Part shown: positions 23,379-31,078 of the stretch, one piece after another
Position numbering within the stretch: the first letter of the stretch is position 1
Layout of the letters: each line of letters opens with the position of its first letter
From: Candidatus Gottesmanbacteria bacterium
Lineage (GTDB): Bacteria > Patescibacteriota > Microgenomatia > UBA10105 > UBA927
NCBI GenBank assembly: GCA_016218215.1
Contig: JACREM010000063.1
Span: 1 to 34,049 of the forward strand
DNA length: 34,049 nt
Direction: 5' to 3'
Position numbers and translations under genes: made by a program
The notes under the pieces: model-generated
Database searches by the model: none
What the model saw: only the letters and a program-made list of their open reading frames with translations
What the model was told of the DNA's origin: nothing

Positions 23379-23931
23379 GAGATTGAATCGCTGTAGTTAG
23401 CTCTATAAGCTCGTCTATCATACGTTTACATCGCTCTTGAATATCCTTATTTGATAATACAAATTCTGTTTCTTTTTCTTCATAATCTTCACTTGAAGTA
23501 CCGATTTGGGACTGCAGAGCATAACCATAGAGAGTACGCACAACCAAACGTAGATGTTCACAGGGATGCGCACAGTTACGTATCGAGCTTGAATTACTGA
23601 CTAACGCAACTGGCTTATTGCAAAATGCGTCATAGTATAAATTATCCAATGCATTTTTTAGCACCCCGGAAAAGGAACCGTGATACAATGGTGAACCAAG
23701 AACTAATGCATTTGATTCGGTTACATAATTAACAAATTCTTTCACATTAAAATCAGGAGCGTCTAATGGATTTTTGTGGTACTCAGGAAGAGCGATCGGC
23801 AGTGGTTTTTTCAGTAAATCCCAAAATATAGTCTCTACTCTTTTTGCCTTCAATAACACCTCAAGATACATAAGAAGCGCACGGGTATGGGATTTTTTTG
23901 CTATACTTCCACAAACAAGCAATATCTTCAT
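23356..23931 (-). CDS. Flavodoxin-like NAD(P)H-dependent FMN reductase
   Basis: 191 aa from the ATG at 23931, one base after the HIT stop; an in-frame ATG at 23943 would add four residues. The N terminus MKILLVCGSIAKKSHTRALL holds the flavin phosphate loop (GS-x5-T, residues 8-16). The second flavin-binding block is ALVLGSPLYHGSFSGVLKNALDNL, typical of the FMN_red family, followed by KPVALVSNSSSIR. Such enzymes reduce quinones, azo compounds or metal ions using NAD(P)H. The substrate is unknown. It sits in an overlapping unit with HIT, MBL-fold and GNAT genes. Confidence 0.9.
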   Translation of the reverse strand: MKILLVCGSIAKKSHTRALLMYLEVLLKAKRVETIFWDLLKKPLPIALPEYHKNPLDAPDFNVKEFVNYVTESNALVLGSPLYHGSFSGVLKNALDNLYYDAFCNKPVALVSNSSSIRNCAHPCEHLRLVVRTLYGYALQSQIGTSSEDYEEKETEFVLSNKDIQERCKRMIDELIELTTAIQSHDISKED

Positions 23932-23932
23932 A

Positions 23933-24394
23933 TTATTTGCCATAATCTCTAATTTTTTTGGCCAACGTAGCAAGTTTTTCATCATCTTCACGCTTGTAAT
24001 CGTGCGAAGATATGTATCCTTCATACTGGGTAAAATATTTGTCTACACTTGAGGTTCGTTTTTTCCACTCATCTGTCTTTGTCCCGTGCATGGGAAATAA
24101 TTTTGCGTGAAGATGGTCTACGCCAAATCCTTCAAAAAAAAGCCCTGTCCTTCCTACGTCGTCAAATGCTCGGTCAAGTAGAACGGCAACGGATTTTGCG
24201 GCAATAATCAAACCGGACAACACTTCATCAGTTTGTGCAAATGCGTAGCTTGGATAATGCGCCTTCGTCGTCACGACGGTAAACCCTTCAGTATTCGGAA
24301 ATATAGACAGAAATGCCAAATGCTTCCCATCTTCCCACACTTTGTGACCGGAAATCTCTCCCTTTACAATCGAACAGAAAATACATCCTTCCAT
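23933..24394 (-). CDS. HIT family protein
   Basis: 153 aa from the ATG at 24394. Family proteins begin M-E-x-C-I-F-C-x-I, which fits this start, and an extended -10 lies 6 bases upstream; the frame is open to 24448. CIFCSIVKGEI (4-14) contains the two zinc-type cysteines of HIT proteins; HKVWEDGKHLAFLSIFPN follows. The histidine-triad motif reads VDHLHAKLFPMH: the first two His are kept, the third triad position is Lys. HIT enzymes hydrolyse nucleoside phosphoramidates or dinucleotides; the changed triad belongs to a variant subgroup whose activity is not clear. First gene of the HIT, FMN reductase, MBL, GNAT unit. Confidence 0.88.
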   Translation of the reverse strand: MEGCIFCSIVKGEISGHKVWEDGKHLAFLSIFPNTEGFTVVTTKAHYPSYAFAQTDEVLSGLIIAAKSVAVLLDRAFDDVGRTGLFFEGFGVDHLHAKLFPMHGTKTDEWKKRTSSVDKYFTQYEGYISSHDYKREDDEKLATLAKKIRDYGK

Positions 24395-24400
24395 ACTATG

Positions 24401-24409
24401 TATATACCA
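24401..24409 (-). promoter_or_regulatory. Extended -10 for the HIT unit
   Basis: On the minus strand TGG-TATATA (24409-24401) lies 6 bases before the ATG at 24394, so the mRNA would start at the ATG. No -35 or Shine-Dalgarno is visible. It is divergent from the ABC exporter promoter 25 bases away. Confidence 0.45.
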
Positions 24410-24433
24410 CATCGCGCCACGAATTTCTCTTTG

Positions 24434-24442
24434 TGAGATAAT
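24434..24442 (+). promoter_or_regulatory. Extended -10 for the ABC exporter gene
   Basis: TGA-GATAAT (24434-24442) is one base off the -10 consensus with a TGn extension, 9 bases before the ATG at 24452. The predicted leader is two or three bases. Confidence 0.5.
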
Positions 24443-24451
24443 AGACAAATC

Positions 24452-26263
24452 ATGCGACCGATTTTCCGCATAATTTCATTTACCAAACACCTTGCTCCCT
24501 GGTATATATTCATGGGTGCGTTTATTATCATCATCTCGCTCTTGTCGCTTGTCACACCTTTCTTAACAAAACAGATCGTGGATCTTATCGTGGCAAACAT
24601 TCAAGGAACCCCGGTAGACACGATGAAACTTTTATACCTACTGGCAGGAATATTTGGCACGGATATCGTCATCACGTCCTGCACCGCTTACGGGCAATGG
24701 ATCGGAGACATTCTTGCCATACGACTCCAAACGTTTCTCTCTAAAAAATTTTATGAACATGTCTTGTCATTACACATCGGATACTTTGATAACGAAATCA
24801 CCGGGAAAATCGTCAACCGCATGTACCGAGGCATCACATCTATTACCGATTTTATTCAGAGCATGCTCAATAACTTTCTTCCGTTTTTCCTTACCGCTCT
24901 TACGACCATCATTCTCCTGGGATTTTACTCTCCATTTATCGCAATCCTCCTTTTCATCCTCTTCCCGGCCTACATCATCATCTCTCACGGATCAAGCCAA
25001 GCGTGGATGAAATATGAGAGTCAAAAAAATGCTCTCGTCGATCAGAGTCAGGGACGGGTGTTTGAAAGCCTCGTTGGCATACGCGTCGTCAAGTCTTTTG
25101 CAGCAGAAATTACCGAACTCGCTTCTTTTCTGTCCACGAGGAAAAAAGTTGAGATACTCGCCCGCGATCAGACGAAACAGTGGCATTTTTTTGATTTTAT
25201 ACGACGTTTTGTACTAAATATTATCCTTTTTGGCATATTTGGCTACATTGTCTACTGGACATTTCATAAGCGTTTTACCATAGGAGAAATGACGTTTCTT
25301 CTTCAACTCGTCCAGCAGGCCCGATTTCCGCTTTTTGCTATGTCCTTTATCCTGGGTCAGATTCAGCAGGCAAGCTCTGGCTCCGCAGATTACTTCAATG
25401 TTCTGGAGACAACATCCATGATAAAAGACAAGATAAATGCAAAATTTCTCAGTATCCCAAAATCCACAAAAGACAAACAATTTATTACCTTTACAGATGT
25501 TTCATTTTCTTACGAACAGGAGAAAAAAGTTCTCAAAGATATCTCGTTTTCTATCGCACGGGGAGAAAAATTCGCACTCGTCGGCGAAAGCGGCCAGGGG
25601 AAATCTACGCTCGTCAATCTTCTGCTTCGTTACTATGAACCACAGTCTGGATCAATCACGCTTTCAAAACAAAACGTTGCTCTTGTTACCCAAACTTCCC
25701 TCCATGCCCAAATTGCAGTCGTTTTTCAGGAATCGCTCCTTTTTTCTGGAACCATTCAAGAAAATATCCGCTATGGAAGACCGGATGCAACTGATAAAGA
25801 TGTCCTAAATGCAGCCGAAGCGGCAAATGCTCATGATTTTATCAGTGAACTTTCCGATGGATACCAAAGCATGATCGGAGAGCGCGGCGTGAAGTTAAGT
25901 GGCGGTCAGAAACAGAGAATTGCAATAGCTCGCGCTATCATAAAAAATGCTCCAATCATTATCCTTGATGAAGCGACCAGCTCTCTTGACAGTAAAGCTG
26001 AAATCGAAGTACAAAAAGGACTTGAAGCGCTACTCAAAGGGAGAACCGCCATCATCATCGCCCATAGGCTCTCGACCATCTCCCATGCAGACCGAATTCT
26101 TGTCCTAGAACACGGAAAAGTTTCCGAACTTGGAACTCATGCAGAACTTATAAAAAATAGGAATGGTCTCTACGCCCAACTCGTCTCTCTCCAGCAAAAT
26201 CTCACCAAACTTCCGTCAGAAGAAAGTAAGAAAAAACTCCAGGCCTTCGACCTTGTGGGATAA
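24452..26263 (+). CDS. ABC exporter half-transporter (MsbA/LmrA-like)
   Basis: 603 aa, one transmembrane domain fused to one nucleotide-binding domain, so it works as a homodimer or with an unseen partner. Six helices lie between about 20 and 305, with the coupling-helix segment IRLQTFLSKKFYEHVLSLHIGYFDNEITGKIVNRM. The ATPase has Walker A GESGQGKST (378-386), Q-loop Gln426 in VVFQESLLFSGTI, signature LSGGQ (482-486), Walker B IIILDE (502-507), D-loop SSLD and switch His538. All catalytic residues are intact. Between Walker A and Q-loop there is a short insert (QNVALVTQTSLHAQ). Substrate (lipid, peptide or drug) not predictable. It is transcribed divergently from the HIT unit. Confidence 0.95.
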   Translation: MRPIFRIISFTKHLAPWYIFMGAFIIIISLLSLVTPFLTKQIVDLIVANIQGTPVDTMKLLYLLAGIFGTDIVITSCTAYGQWIGDILAIRLQTFLSKKFYEHVLSLHIGYFDNEITGKIVNRMYRGITSITDFIQSMLNNFLPFFLTALTTIILLGFYSPFIAILLFILFPAYIIISHGSSQAWMKYESQKNALVDQSQGRVFESLVGIRVVKSFAAEITELASFLSTRKKVEILARDQTKQWHFFDFIRRFVLNIILFGIFGYIVYWTFHKRFTIGEMTFLLQLVQQARFPLFAMSFILGQIQQASSGSADYFNVLETTSMIKDKINAKFLSIPKSTKDKQFITFTDVSFSYEQEKKVLKDISFSIARGEKFALVGESGQGKSTLVNLLLRYYEPQSGSITLSKQNVALVTQTSLHAQIAVVFQESLLFSGTIQENIRYGRPDATDKDVLNAAEAANAHDFISELSDGYQSMIGERGVKLSGGQKQRIAIARAIIKNAPIIILDEATSSLDSKAEIEVQKGLEALLKGRTAIIIAHRLSTISHADRILVLEHGKVSELGTHAELIKNRNGLYAQLVSLQQNLTKLPSEESKKKLQAFDLVG

Positions 26264-26281
26264 CTTCTTATTTCAAAAAAA

Positions 26282-26947
26282 TTATTCTCCTGCTGTGTCA
26301 ACGGGTGTCTGTGTTTCGACAGGTACTGACCCGGTCGATGTCGTTTGGCCTTTATCTCCGAGTGCAACTACGATACTTGTTTCTCCTTTATCAGAGGAGA
26401 TGACGACTGTCCCTTCCTGATTCGCCTTCGTTACGGATACCGTCGATGCACCCGCAACATTAAACTCGCCGGTAGATACCCATCCGGAAGATTTTAATGC
26501 ATCTTTGTAAAAAGTGAGAACTTTGTCCAAAGAGTCTTTTGTCTGAAACGTCACCCAGAACCCGTTGCCTTTTCCTGCCTGTCCACCGGACAACGAGCCA
26601 GTGACCTGAGCGCCTTTGTAGACCGGAAAATCTTTTGGAAACGTATCAGGAAGTTTTGTACTCCCGACATTCACCTGCTGGCCGGTCTTACTATCTATAA
26701 ATGTCAGATTTCCTTTTTCAATTCCGGACAGATCGGTTTTCACTCCTGTCTGTTTTTCTAACACTCCCGAAAGTAGTGATGTCCCGGCTTTTGCGGCAAA
26801 TTGTTTAATAAGAAATGAGATGCCAATACCCAAAAGAGCAAGAAGTACAAAACACCCGATCCCAATAAACAAAAGCGGCTTTGCGGCCGATGAAGATTTT
26901 TTTACTGGTACCGTCTCTGGTACTGCATCTGGTACTGTATCTGCCAT
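26282..26947 (-). CDS. One-helix membrane protein of unknown function
   Basis: 221 aa. A short Pro/Val/Thr-rich tail (1-20) and one helix (about 25-48) are followed by an exported part. Residues about 100-195 form a compact domain that starts LPDTFPKDFPVYKGAQV, has WVTFQTKDSLDKVLTFYKDAL, then SSGWVSTGEF, and ends VVISSDKGETSIVVALG. This alpha/beta pattern (FP-x-Y-x-x-A, FYKDxLxxxGW) recurs in bacterial lipoproteins and anchored proteins, but I cannot name the family with confidence. The C-terminal tail is Thr/Val-rich. It lies 91 bases after purM on the same strand and converges on the ABC exporter. Function unknown. Confidence 0.7.
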   Translation of the reverse strand: MADTVPDAVPETVPVKKSSSAAKPLLFIGIGCFVLLALLGIGISFLIKQFAAKAGTSLLSGVLEKQTGVKTDLSGIEKGNLTFIDSKTGQQVNVGSTKLPDTFPKDFPVYKGAQVTGSLSGGQAGKGNGFWVTFQTKDSLDKVLTFYKDALKSSGWVSTGEFNVAGASTVSVTKANQEGTVVISSDKGETSIVVALGDKGQTTSTGSVPVETQTPVDTAGE

Positions 26948-27038
26948 AGTAATCTCTTTTGTAATATGTCAAACATCTCTACTGGTCAATACTATACCTG
27001 CATGAATATAATAGTCAACTCACAATACATCACAAATT

Positions 27039-28148
27039 TTATTTTACGGCAAATGAAGAACCCTCAAAAGTTATGCCAAGCGGCTCGATAACCACCTTTC
27101 GAGAACCATGCTCTACGACACCCGCAACGAAACTTTTAAGTGAACACGACGCTGCAGCCTTCACGACGGTTTCTGCATCTTTTGGTGAAACAAAGCACGC
27201 AAAAGCTGTACCCATATTAAATATCCCATACATGTCTTTGGTTGATAACGATCCGTGCTTTTGGATAAACGTAAATTCTTCCTGTACAGGTGGTACAGTA
27301 TAAATTCTGTATGTAAAAACTTTTTTTGCTCTCATAATTTTCCTCCACCCATGTCCGGTTATGTGCGACAGATAATGAATATCTACTCTCTTTAAAAATA
27401 ACTGCTCAACGAGTTTGACATATATATGAGAAGGCGTAAGAAGCGCATCGCCAAAAAATTTTCCGCTTGGAAGTTTCATCTTATACCCCTTTGGAAGTTT
27501 TGAAGCTAGACTTCTTGCCATGCTTAATCCATTTGTATGTATCCCACTGCTTTCTATCAGGACTATCGCATCCCCCACTTTCAAGTTCTCTTCAACTATC
27601 AATCGTTTTTTTGGTCGAATGATCCCTACGGCAGATCCAGAAAGCTCGATAGCCGTAGGATTCACAATTCCCTGAAGCGTCGGTGTTTCGCCTCCGCCAT
27701 ACACCGCTCCTGCCATAAGACAGCCTTTGGTCCAGCCCTTTACCAAGTCTTTAAATTTTTTTTTATCGGAAAACCAATCATTACTTCCAAGAGACCAGTG
27801 TGCATTCACGACCAACGGCCGCGCCCCAACCGTGATGAGATCGTTAACGATTGTCGCAACCGTGTCTATCCCCATCGCTTCGTAGTACGGTTTCTTTCCT
27901 CCGAGGGCCATCATTGCATCTGCGATGAGATTTTTTGTTCCAAGGCCTTCCTGAGTACTTGCGAGATAATACTGGCCTAGGTCAATGACATACGCAGATT
28001 CACCGCGCGAAGCGGTAACTTCTATTACCCCCGTGTCACGGATGGCAGAGCGTGTAGACTTTGCTTTTTTTTGTGTAAAAACTTTCAGCGGGTCTTTCTC
28101 TTTGTAATTATCCCCGACAGAAGCGTAGGTAATCGAAACTTGTTTCAT
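27039..28148 (-). CDS. purM: Phosphoribosylformylglycinamidine cyclo-ligase, diverged PurM
   Basis: 369 aa. PurM closes FGAM to AIR using ATP. The PurM/PurL fold is shown by ITYASVGDNY at the N terminus, ASTQEGLGTKNLIADAM (the DGVGTK-type loop), YYEAMGIDTVATIVNDLITVGARPLVV, CLMAGAVYGGGETPTL (the GGETA-type loop), IELSGSAVGII, LIESSGIHTNGLSMAR, LLTPSHIYVK and HITGHGWRKIMR. Several family blocks differ from the textbook form: TQEGLGTK instead of TDGVGTK, and a longer middle part, so it is a diverged member. Its place at the end of a pur operon, overlapping purC by ATGA, supports the assignment. The alternative is a PurM-like paralog of other function. Confidence 0.87.
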   Translation of the reverse strand: MKQVSITYASVGDNYKEKDPLKVFTQKKAKSTRSAIRDTGVIEVTASRGESAYVIDLGQYYLASTQEGLGTKNLIADAMMALGGKKPYYEAMGIDTVATIVNDLITVGARPLVVNAHWSLGSNDWFSDKKKFKDLVKGWTKGCLMAGAVYGGGETPTLQGIVNPTAIELSGSAVGIIRPKKRLIVEENLKVGDAIVLIESSGIHTNGLSMARSLASKLPKGYKMKLPSGKFFGDALLTPSHIYVKLVEQLFLKRVDIHYLSHITGHGWRKIMRAKKVFTYRIYTVPPVQEEFTFIQKHGSLSTKDMYGIFNMGTAFACFVSPKDAETVVKAAASCSLKSFVAGVVEHGSRKVVIEPLGITFEGSSFAVK

Positions 28149-29122
28149 TTGTTCTTTACAAACGACCCGACTGCTTTTACGATTGAGTCTTCAATCGGAT
28201 ACGCGTATGGTTTAAATTTCTTCCCCGTCAATTTTTCATATACACCTATATACCGTTTTGCTACAGCTATCATGAGGCCCTTTGGCATCGCTGGTGGAGC
28301 GCCATCTCCTCTGTACCCGTGCTCGGCATACCAGAGACGCAAAAATTCCTTATCAAAATTTTCCGGCTCAAGTCCTTTCTTTAGCCGGTTCTCGTATGTT
28401 TTTGCTATCCAAAATCTGGAAGAGTCTGGCGTATGAATCTCGTCTATGAGCATGAGCTTTCCTTTATAGAGTCCAAACTCATACTTTGTATCGACCAAAA
28501 TAAGTCCGTGTTTTTTACAAAGTTTACTCCCATAAGAAAACAGGGAGAGCGCTGCTTTTTCCATCTGCTCATACAGTTTTTTTGGAACAATTTTTTTGGA
28601 AAGTATTTCCTCTCTTGTGAGTCTCTCGTCATGAGCTGTACTCCCTGCCAATGGATGCGTCGTTGGGGTTATGACCGGTTTTGGAAGTTTCTGATTTTTT
28701 ACTAACCCTTCGGGAAATTTAAGTCCATAGATAAACCGTTCTCCTTTTTCATATGAATACCAGATAGATGTTTTTGTCACACCGCTTATATACCCCCGCA
28801 CGATCATCTCTACCGGGATCGGTGTACACTCATGCGTCACCATGACGTTTGGATGTGGAACAGCGATCATATGATTTTTCACGATATGACGCGTTTTGAC
28901 AAACCAGAATTGTGAGAGAAGATTAAGTACCGCACCCTTAAAAGGTATGTGACCAAGGATGACATCAAACGCAGATTGTCTGTCAGTCGTCACCAAAATC
29001 CTCTTTCCGTCGACAGTATAAAAATCCCTCACCTTCCCCTGTTGTTTTTTCCCTAAATTTGGCACATCAATTGCTTGAAGCATATTTTTCCCAATCTGAA
29101 GAATCGTTTTTGTAGTAACCAT
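28145..29122 (-). CDS. purC: Phosphoribosylaminoimidazole-succinocarboxamide synthase PurC (long type)
   Basis: 325 aa. PurC joins CAIR with aspartate to give SAICAR. KQQGKVRDFYTVDGKRILVTTDRQSAFD is the first signature; EMIVRGYISGVTKTSIWYSY, PVITPTTH, GLILVDTKYEFGLYKGKLMLIDEIHTPDSSRFW with the acidic metal-binding residues, and the C-terminal RLWYAEHGYRGDG follow. The length and the C-terminal extension resemble the yeast Ade1-type enzymes (about 300 aa) more than the 235-aa short bacterial PurC. A GGAGAG Shine-Dalgarno precedes the ATG at 29122. It sits 14 bases after purE and overlaps purM by ATGA. Confidence 0.96.
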   Translation of the reverse strand: MVTTKTILQIGKNMLQAIDVPNLGKKQQGKVRDFYTVDGKRILVTTDRQSAFDVILGHIPFKGAVLNLLSQFWFVKTRHIVKNHMIAVPHPNVMVTHECTPIPVEMIVRGYISGVTKTSIWYSYEKGERFIYGLKFPEGLVKNQKLPKPVITPTTHPLAGSTAHDERLTREEILSKKIVPKKLYEQMEKAALSLFSYGSKLCKKHGLILVDTKYEFGLYKGKLMLIDEIHTPDSSRFWIAKTYENRLKKGLEPENFDKEFLRLWYAEHGYRGDGAPPAMPKGLMIAVAKRYIGVYEKLTGKKFKPYAYPIEDSIVKAVGSFVKNK

Positions 29123-29136
29123 ATATCACTCTCCTT

Positions 29137-29658
29137 TCATTTTGTATATTCTTTATATCCAAGTAACTGCAATTTTTTTGATTTTTCACGCGTAGATTTT
29201 GCCAGATTTTCTTTATATGCCACGATTTTTTTTTCAAGCAATTTATCAGACACAGCTAGTATTTCTATAGCTAAAATTCCGGCATTTTTTGCTGCATTTA
29301 TTCCAACTGACGCAACTGGCACGCCTGGAGGCATCTGGACTGTAGAATATAGAGAGTCCACTCCACCTAGTTGTGGTGTCGCCATGGGGATGCCAATAAC
29401 AGGAAGCGGAAAGTGAGAAGCAATAACACCTGCAAGATGTGCCGCTCCGCCAGCAGCAGCGATAATCACAGAAATTCCCCTCCTCCGTGCTGATTGAACA
29501 TACTTTAGTGTATCATCCGGAGATCTATGAGCAGAAGAAACAATTATCTCATAAGATACACAAAACTCTTCGAGGATTACTGCTGCATCTTTTACAACCG
29601 GTAAATCTGAATCAGAACCCATGACGATAGCAACGAGTATATTTGTTCCTTTATTCAT
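29137..29658 (-). CDS. purE: N5-carboxyaminoimidazole ribonucleotide mutase PurE
   Basis: 173 aa. The signature GSDSDLPVVKDA (14-25) binds the substrate phosphate; SSAHRSPDDTLKYV (41-54) contains the catalytic His; IIAAAGGAAHLAGVIAS and FPLPVIGIPM follow, and the Pro-Gly-x-Pro-Val-A-x-V loop closes the domain. These fit the class I octameric mutase, which needs PurK to make N5-CAIR. purK is not in the window. Some class I-looking enzymes accept CO2 directly (class II), so the route cannot be settled here. Its ATG overlaps the purB stop as ATGA. Confidence 0.96.
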   Translation of the reverse strand: MNKGTNILVAIVMGSDSDLPVVKDAAVILEEFCVSYEIIVSSAHRSPDDTLKYVQSARRRGISVIIAAAGGAAHLAGVIASHFPLPVIGIPMATPQLGGVDSLYSTVQMPPGVPVASVGINAAKNAGILAIEILAVSDKLLEKKIVAYKENLAKSTREKSKKLQLLGYKEYTK

Positions 29659-31076
29659 ATTTTTCCTTTCCGTAGATTCATTATATGTTTCACAATATTT
29701 CTTGCCCTTTGTGGTGCATCGCCGACGTGCTTTTGTACGTCTATGAGGGATGAAATCTCATCTTTCGATAGATACCCAAGGAGAATTTTGTCCGAGAGAA
29801 GTAGGGACACCAACGTATTCTCTTTTCCTTCCTGCACACTCGCCCATGCTCTCATCGAGATTTCGCGTATGAACTCATGCATCTCTTGGCGATTCGCTCC
29901 TTTTTTTACGACTGCAATAATAATTCGCTCCGTCCCGGCGAATGGGCCAAATTGCGCGAGATTGTATGCAATTCGTTTTTCATCGATGACCAGTCCTTCA
30001 ATAATTTTTTCTGCGGTCATAAGCATCTCATCGAGAGCCAAGAATGCCTCGGACATGACGATCCGCTTATTTGCCGAGTCATCGAGCGTTCTTTCCAGTA
30101 TAGAAAGCGATGCATTGCCTAGGGCAACCGTAGGCAAATTTGCAAGATATCTTCCAAGTGAACAGATTTTTTCACTATTGATCGGATTTTTCTTAAACGG
30201 CATCGCTGAGGAGCCGACCTGCGACTTGCCAAACGGCTCAGCCCACTCACCAATCGCAGGCGACTGAAGCACACGAAGATCAGTTGCAAATTTAGAAAGA
30301 GACCCGCCGATACCAGCAAGGACACTTAATAAATAATAATCTACGATCCTTGGGTACACCTGAGTTGAAATAGAGTGCGACTTCATGTCAAGCGGATCAA
30401 TAACGGCATCTTCGAGTTCTCCTACTGTCATATTTTTTCCGAATAAAATCTCGTGATAACTTGCAGCAGTCCCTACAGCACCTTTGAATCCCTTTGCTTT
30501 TAATAAATTTTTCTCGACTGCCGTAAGCATTGTGCAGTTTAATAAAAGATCATACGCATAGACTGAAAGTCTATACCCGACAGTCGTCGGTTCTGCCGGT
30601 TGAAGATGAGTGTATCCCATGCAGACTACGTCGGAATATTTTTCAATCTTTGTACCCAGAAGCCCAAGAATCTTGATGGTTTTAAAAGATATGATACTCA
30701 AGGCTTCTTTTTGCCGTATAGCATCGGTATTGTCGACTATATCCATGCTTGTAGCTCCGAGGTGAATTTTTCCGCCGCCTATTTTTGCCTTCTCGCTAAA
30801 CTCACGAATGGCCGCTACCACATCATGTTTCGTCTCTTTTTCAAGTTCTAAAATCCAATCGATATCTATCAGAGATTCATGAGAAGCGAGATCATCGAGC
30901 TCTTTTTTTGAAACCAACCCCTTGGCATATTGGGCTTTTGCAAGGCTCACCCAGAGCTTTCTCCAGAGTTCATACTTATGCTTCTCGCTAAAAATGCGCC
31001 GCATCTCATTTGAGCTATATCTCCAGGTAAACGGTGAAATGTACGTATCAAACGGCAATGATGATAGAGTGTTCAT
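29655..31076 (-). CDS. purB: Adenylosuccinate lyase PurB
   Basis: 473 aa. PurB acts twice in purine synthesis: SAICAR to AICAR, and adenylosuccinate to AMP. Signatures: ETKHDVVAAI (81-90), GATSMDIVDNTDA (107-119), GYTHLQPAEPTTVGYR (154-169) with catalytic His157, and the flexible-loop motif GSSAMPFKKNPINSEKI (288-304), where the Ser pair includes the catalytic residue. Length is typical. It is two bases after purA and overlaps purE by four bases. No notable Shine-Dalgarno was needed to fix the start, as MNTLSSLPFDTYISPF is the natural N terminus. Confidence 0.97.
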   Translation of the reverse strand: MNTLSSLPFDTYISPFTWRYSSNEMRRIFSEKHKYELWRKLWVSLAKAQYAKGLVSKKELDDLASHESLIDIDWILELEKETKHDVVAAIREFSEKAKIGGGKIHLGATSMDIVDNTDAIRQKEALSIISFKTIKILGLLGTKIEKYSDVVCMGYTHLQPAEPTTVGYRLSVYAYDLLLNCTMLTAVEKNLLKAKGFKGAVGTAASYHEILFGKNMTVGELEDAVIDPLDMKSHSISTQVYPRIVDYYLLSVLAGIGGSLSKFATDLRVLQSPAIGEWAEPFGKSQVGSSAMPFKKNPINSEKICSLGRYLANLPTVALGNASLSILERTLDDSANKRIVMSEAFLALDEMLMTAEKIIEGLVIDEKRIAYNLAQFGPFAGTERIIIAVVKKGANRQEMHEFIREISMRAWASVQEGKENTLVSLLLSDKILLGYLSKDEISSLIDVQKHVGDAPQRARNIVKHIMNLRKGKI

Positions 31077-31078
31077 TT

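Noticed and set aside
26917-26985. TTGACA upstream of the one-helix gene at 26947 as a -35 box
   Set aside because: A -10 at the proper distance would fall on the ATG, so this TTGACA was not annotated as a promoter.
29743-30267. 174-codon plus-strand open frame inside purB
   Set aside because: It is antisense to a complete purB with all catalytic motifs, has no ribosome binding site and no recognisable domain.
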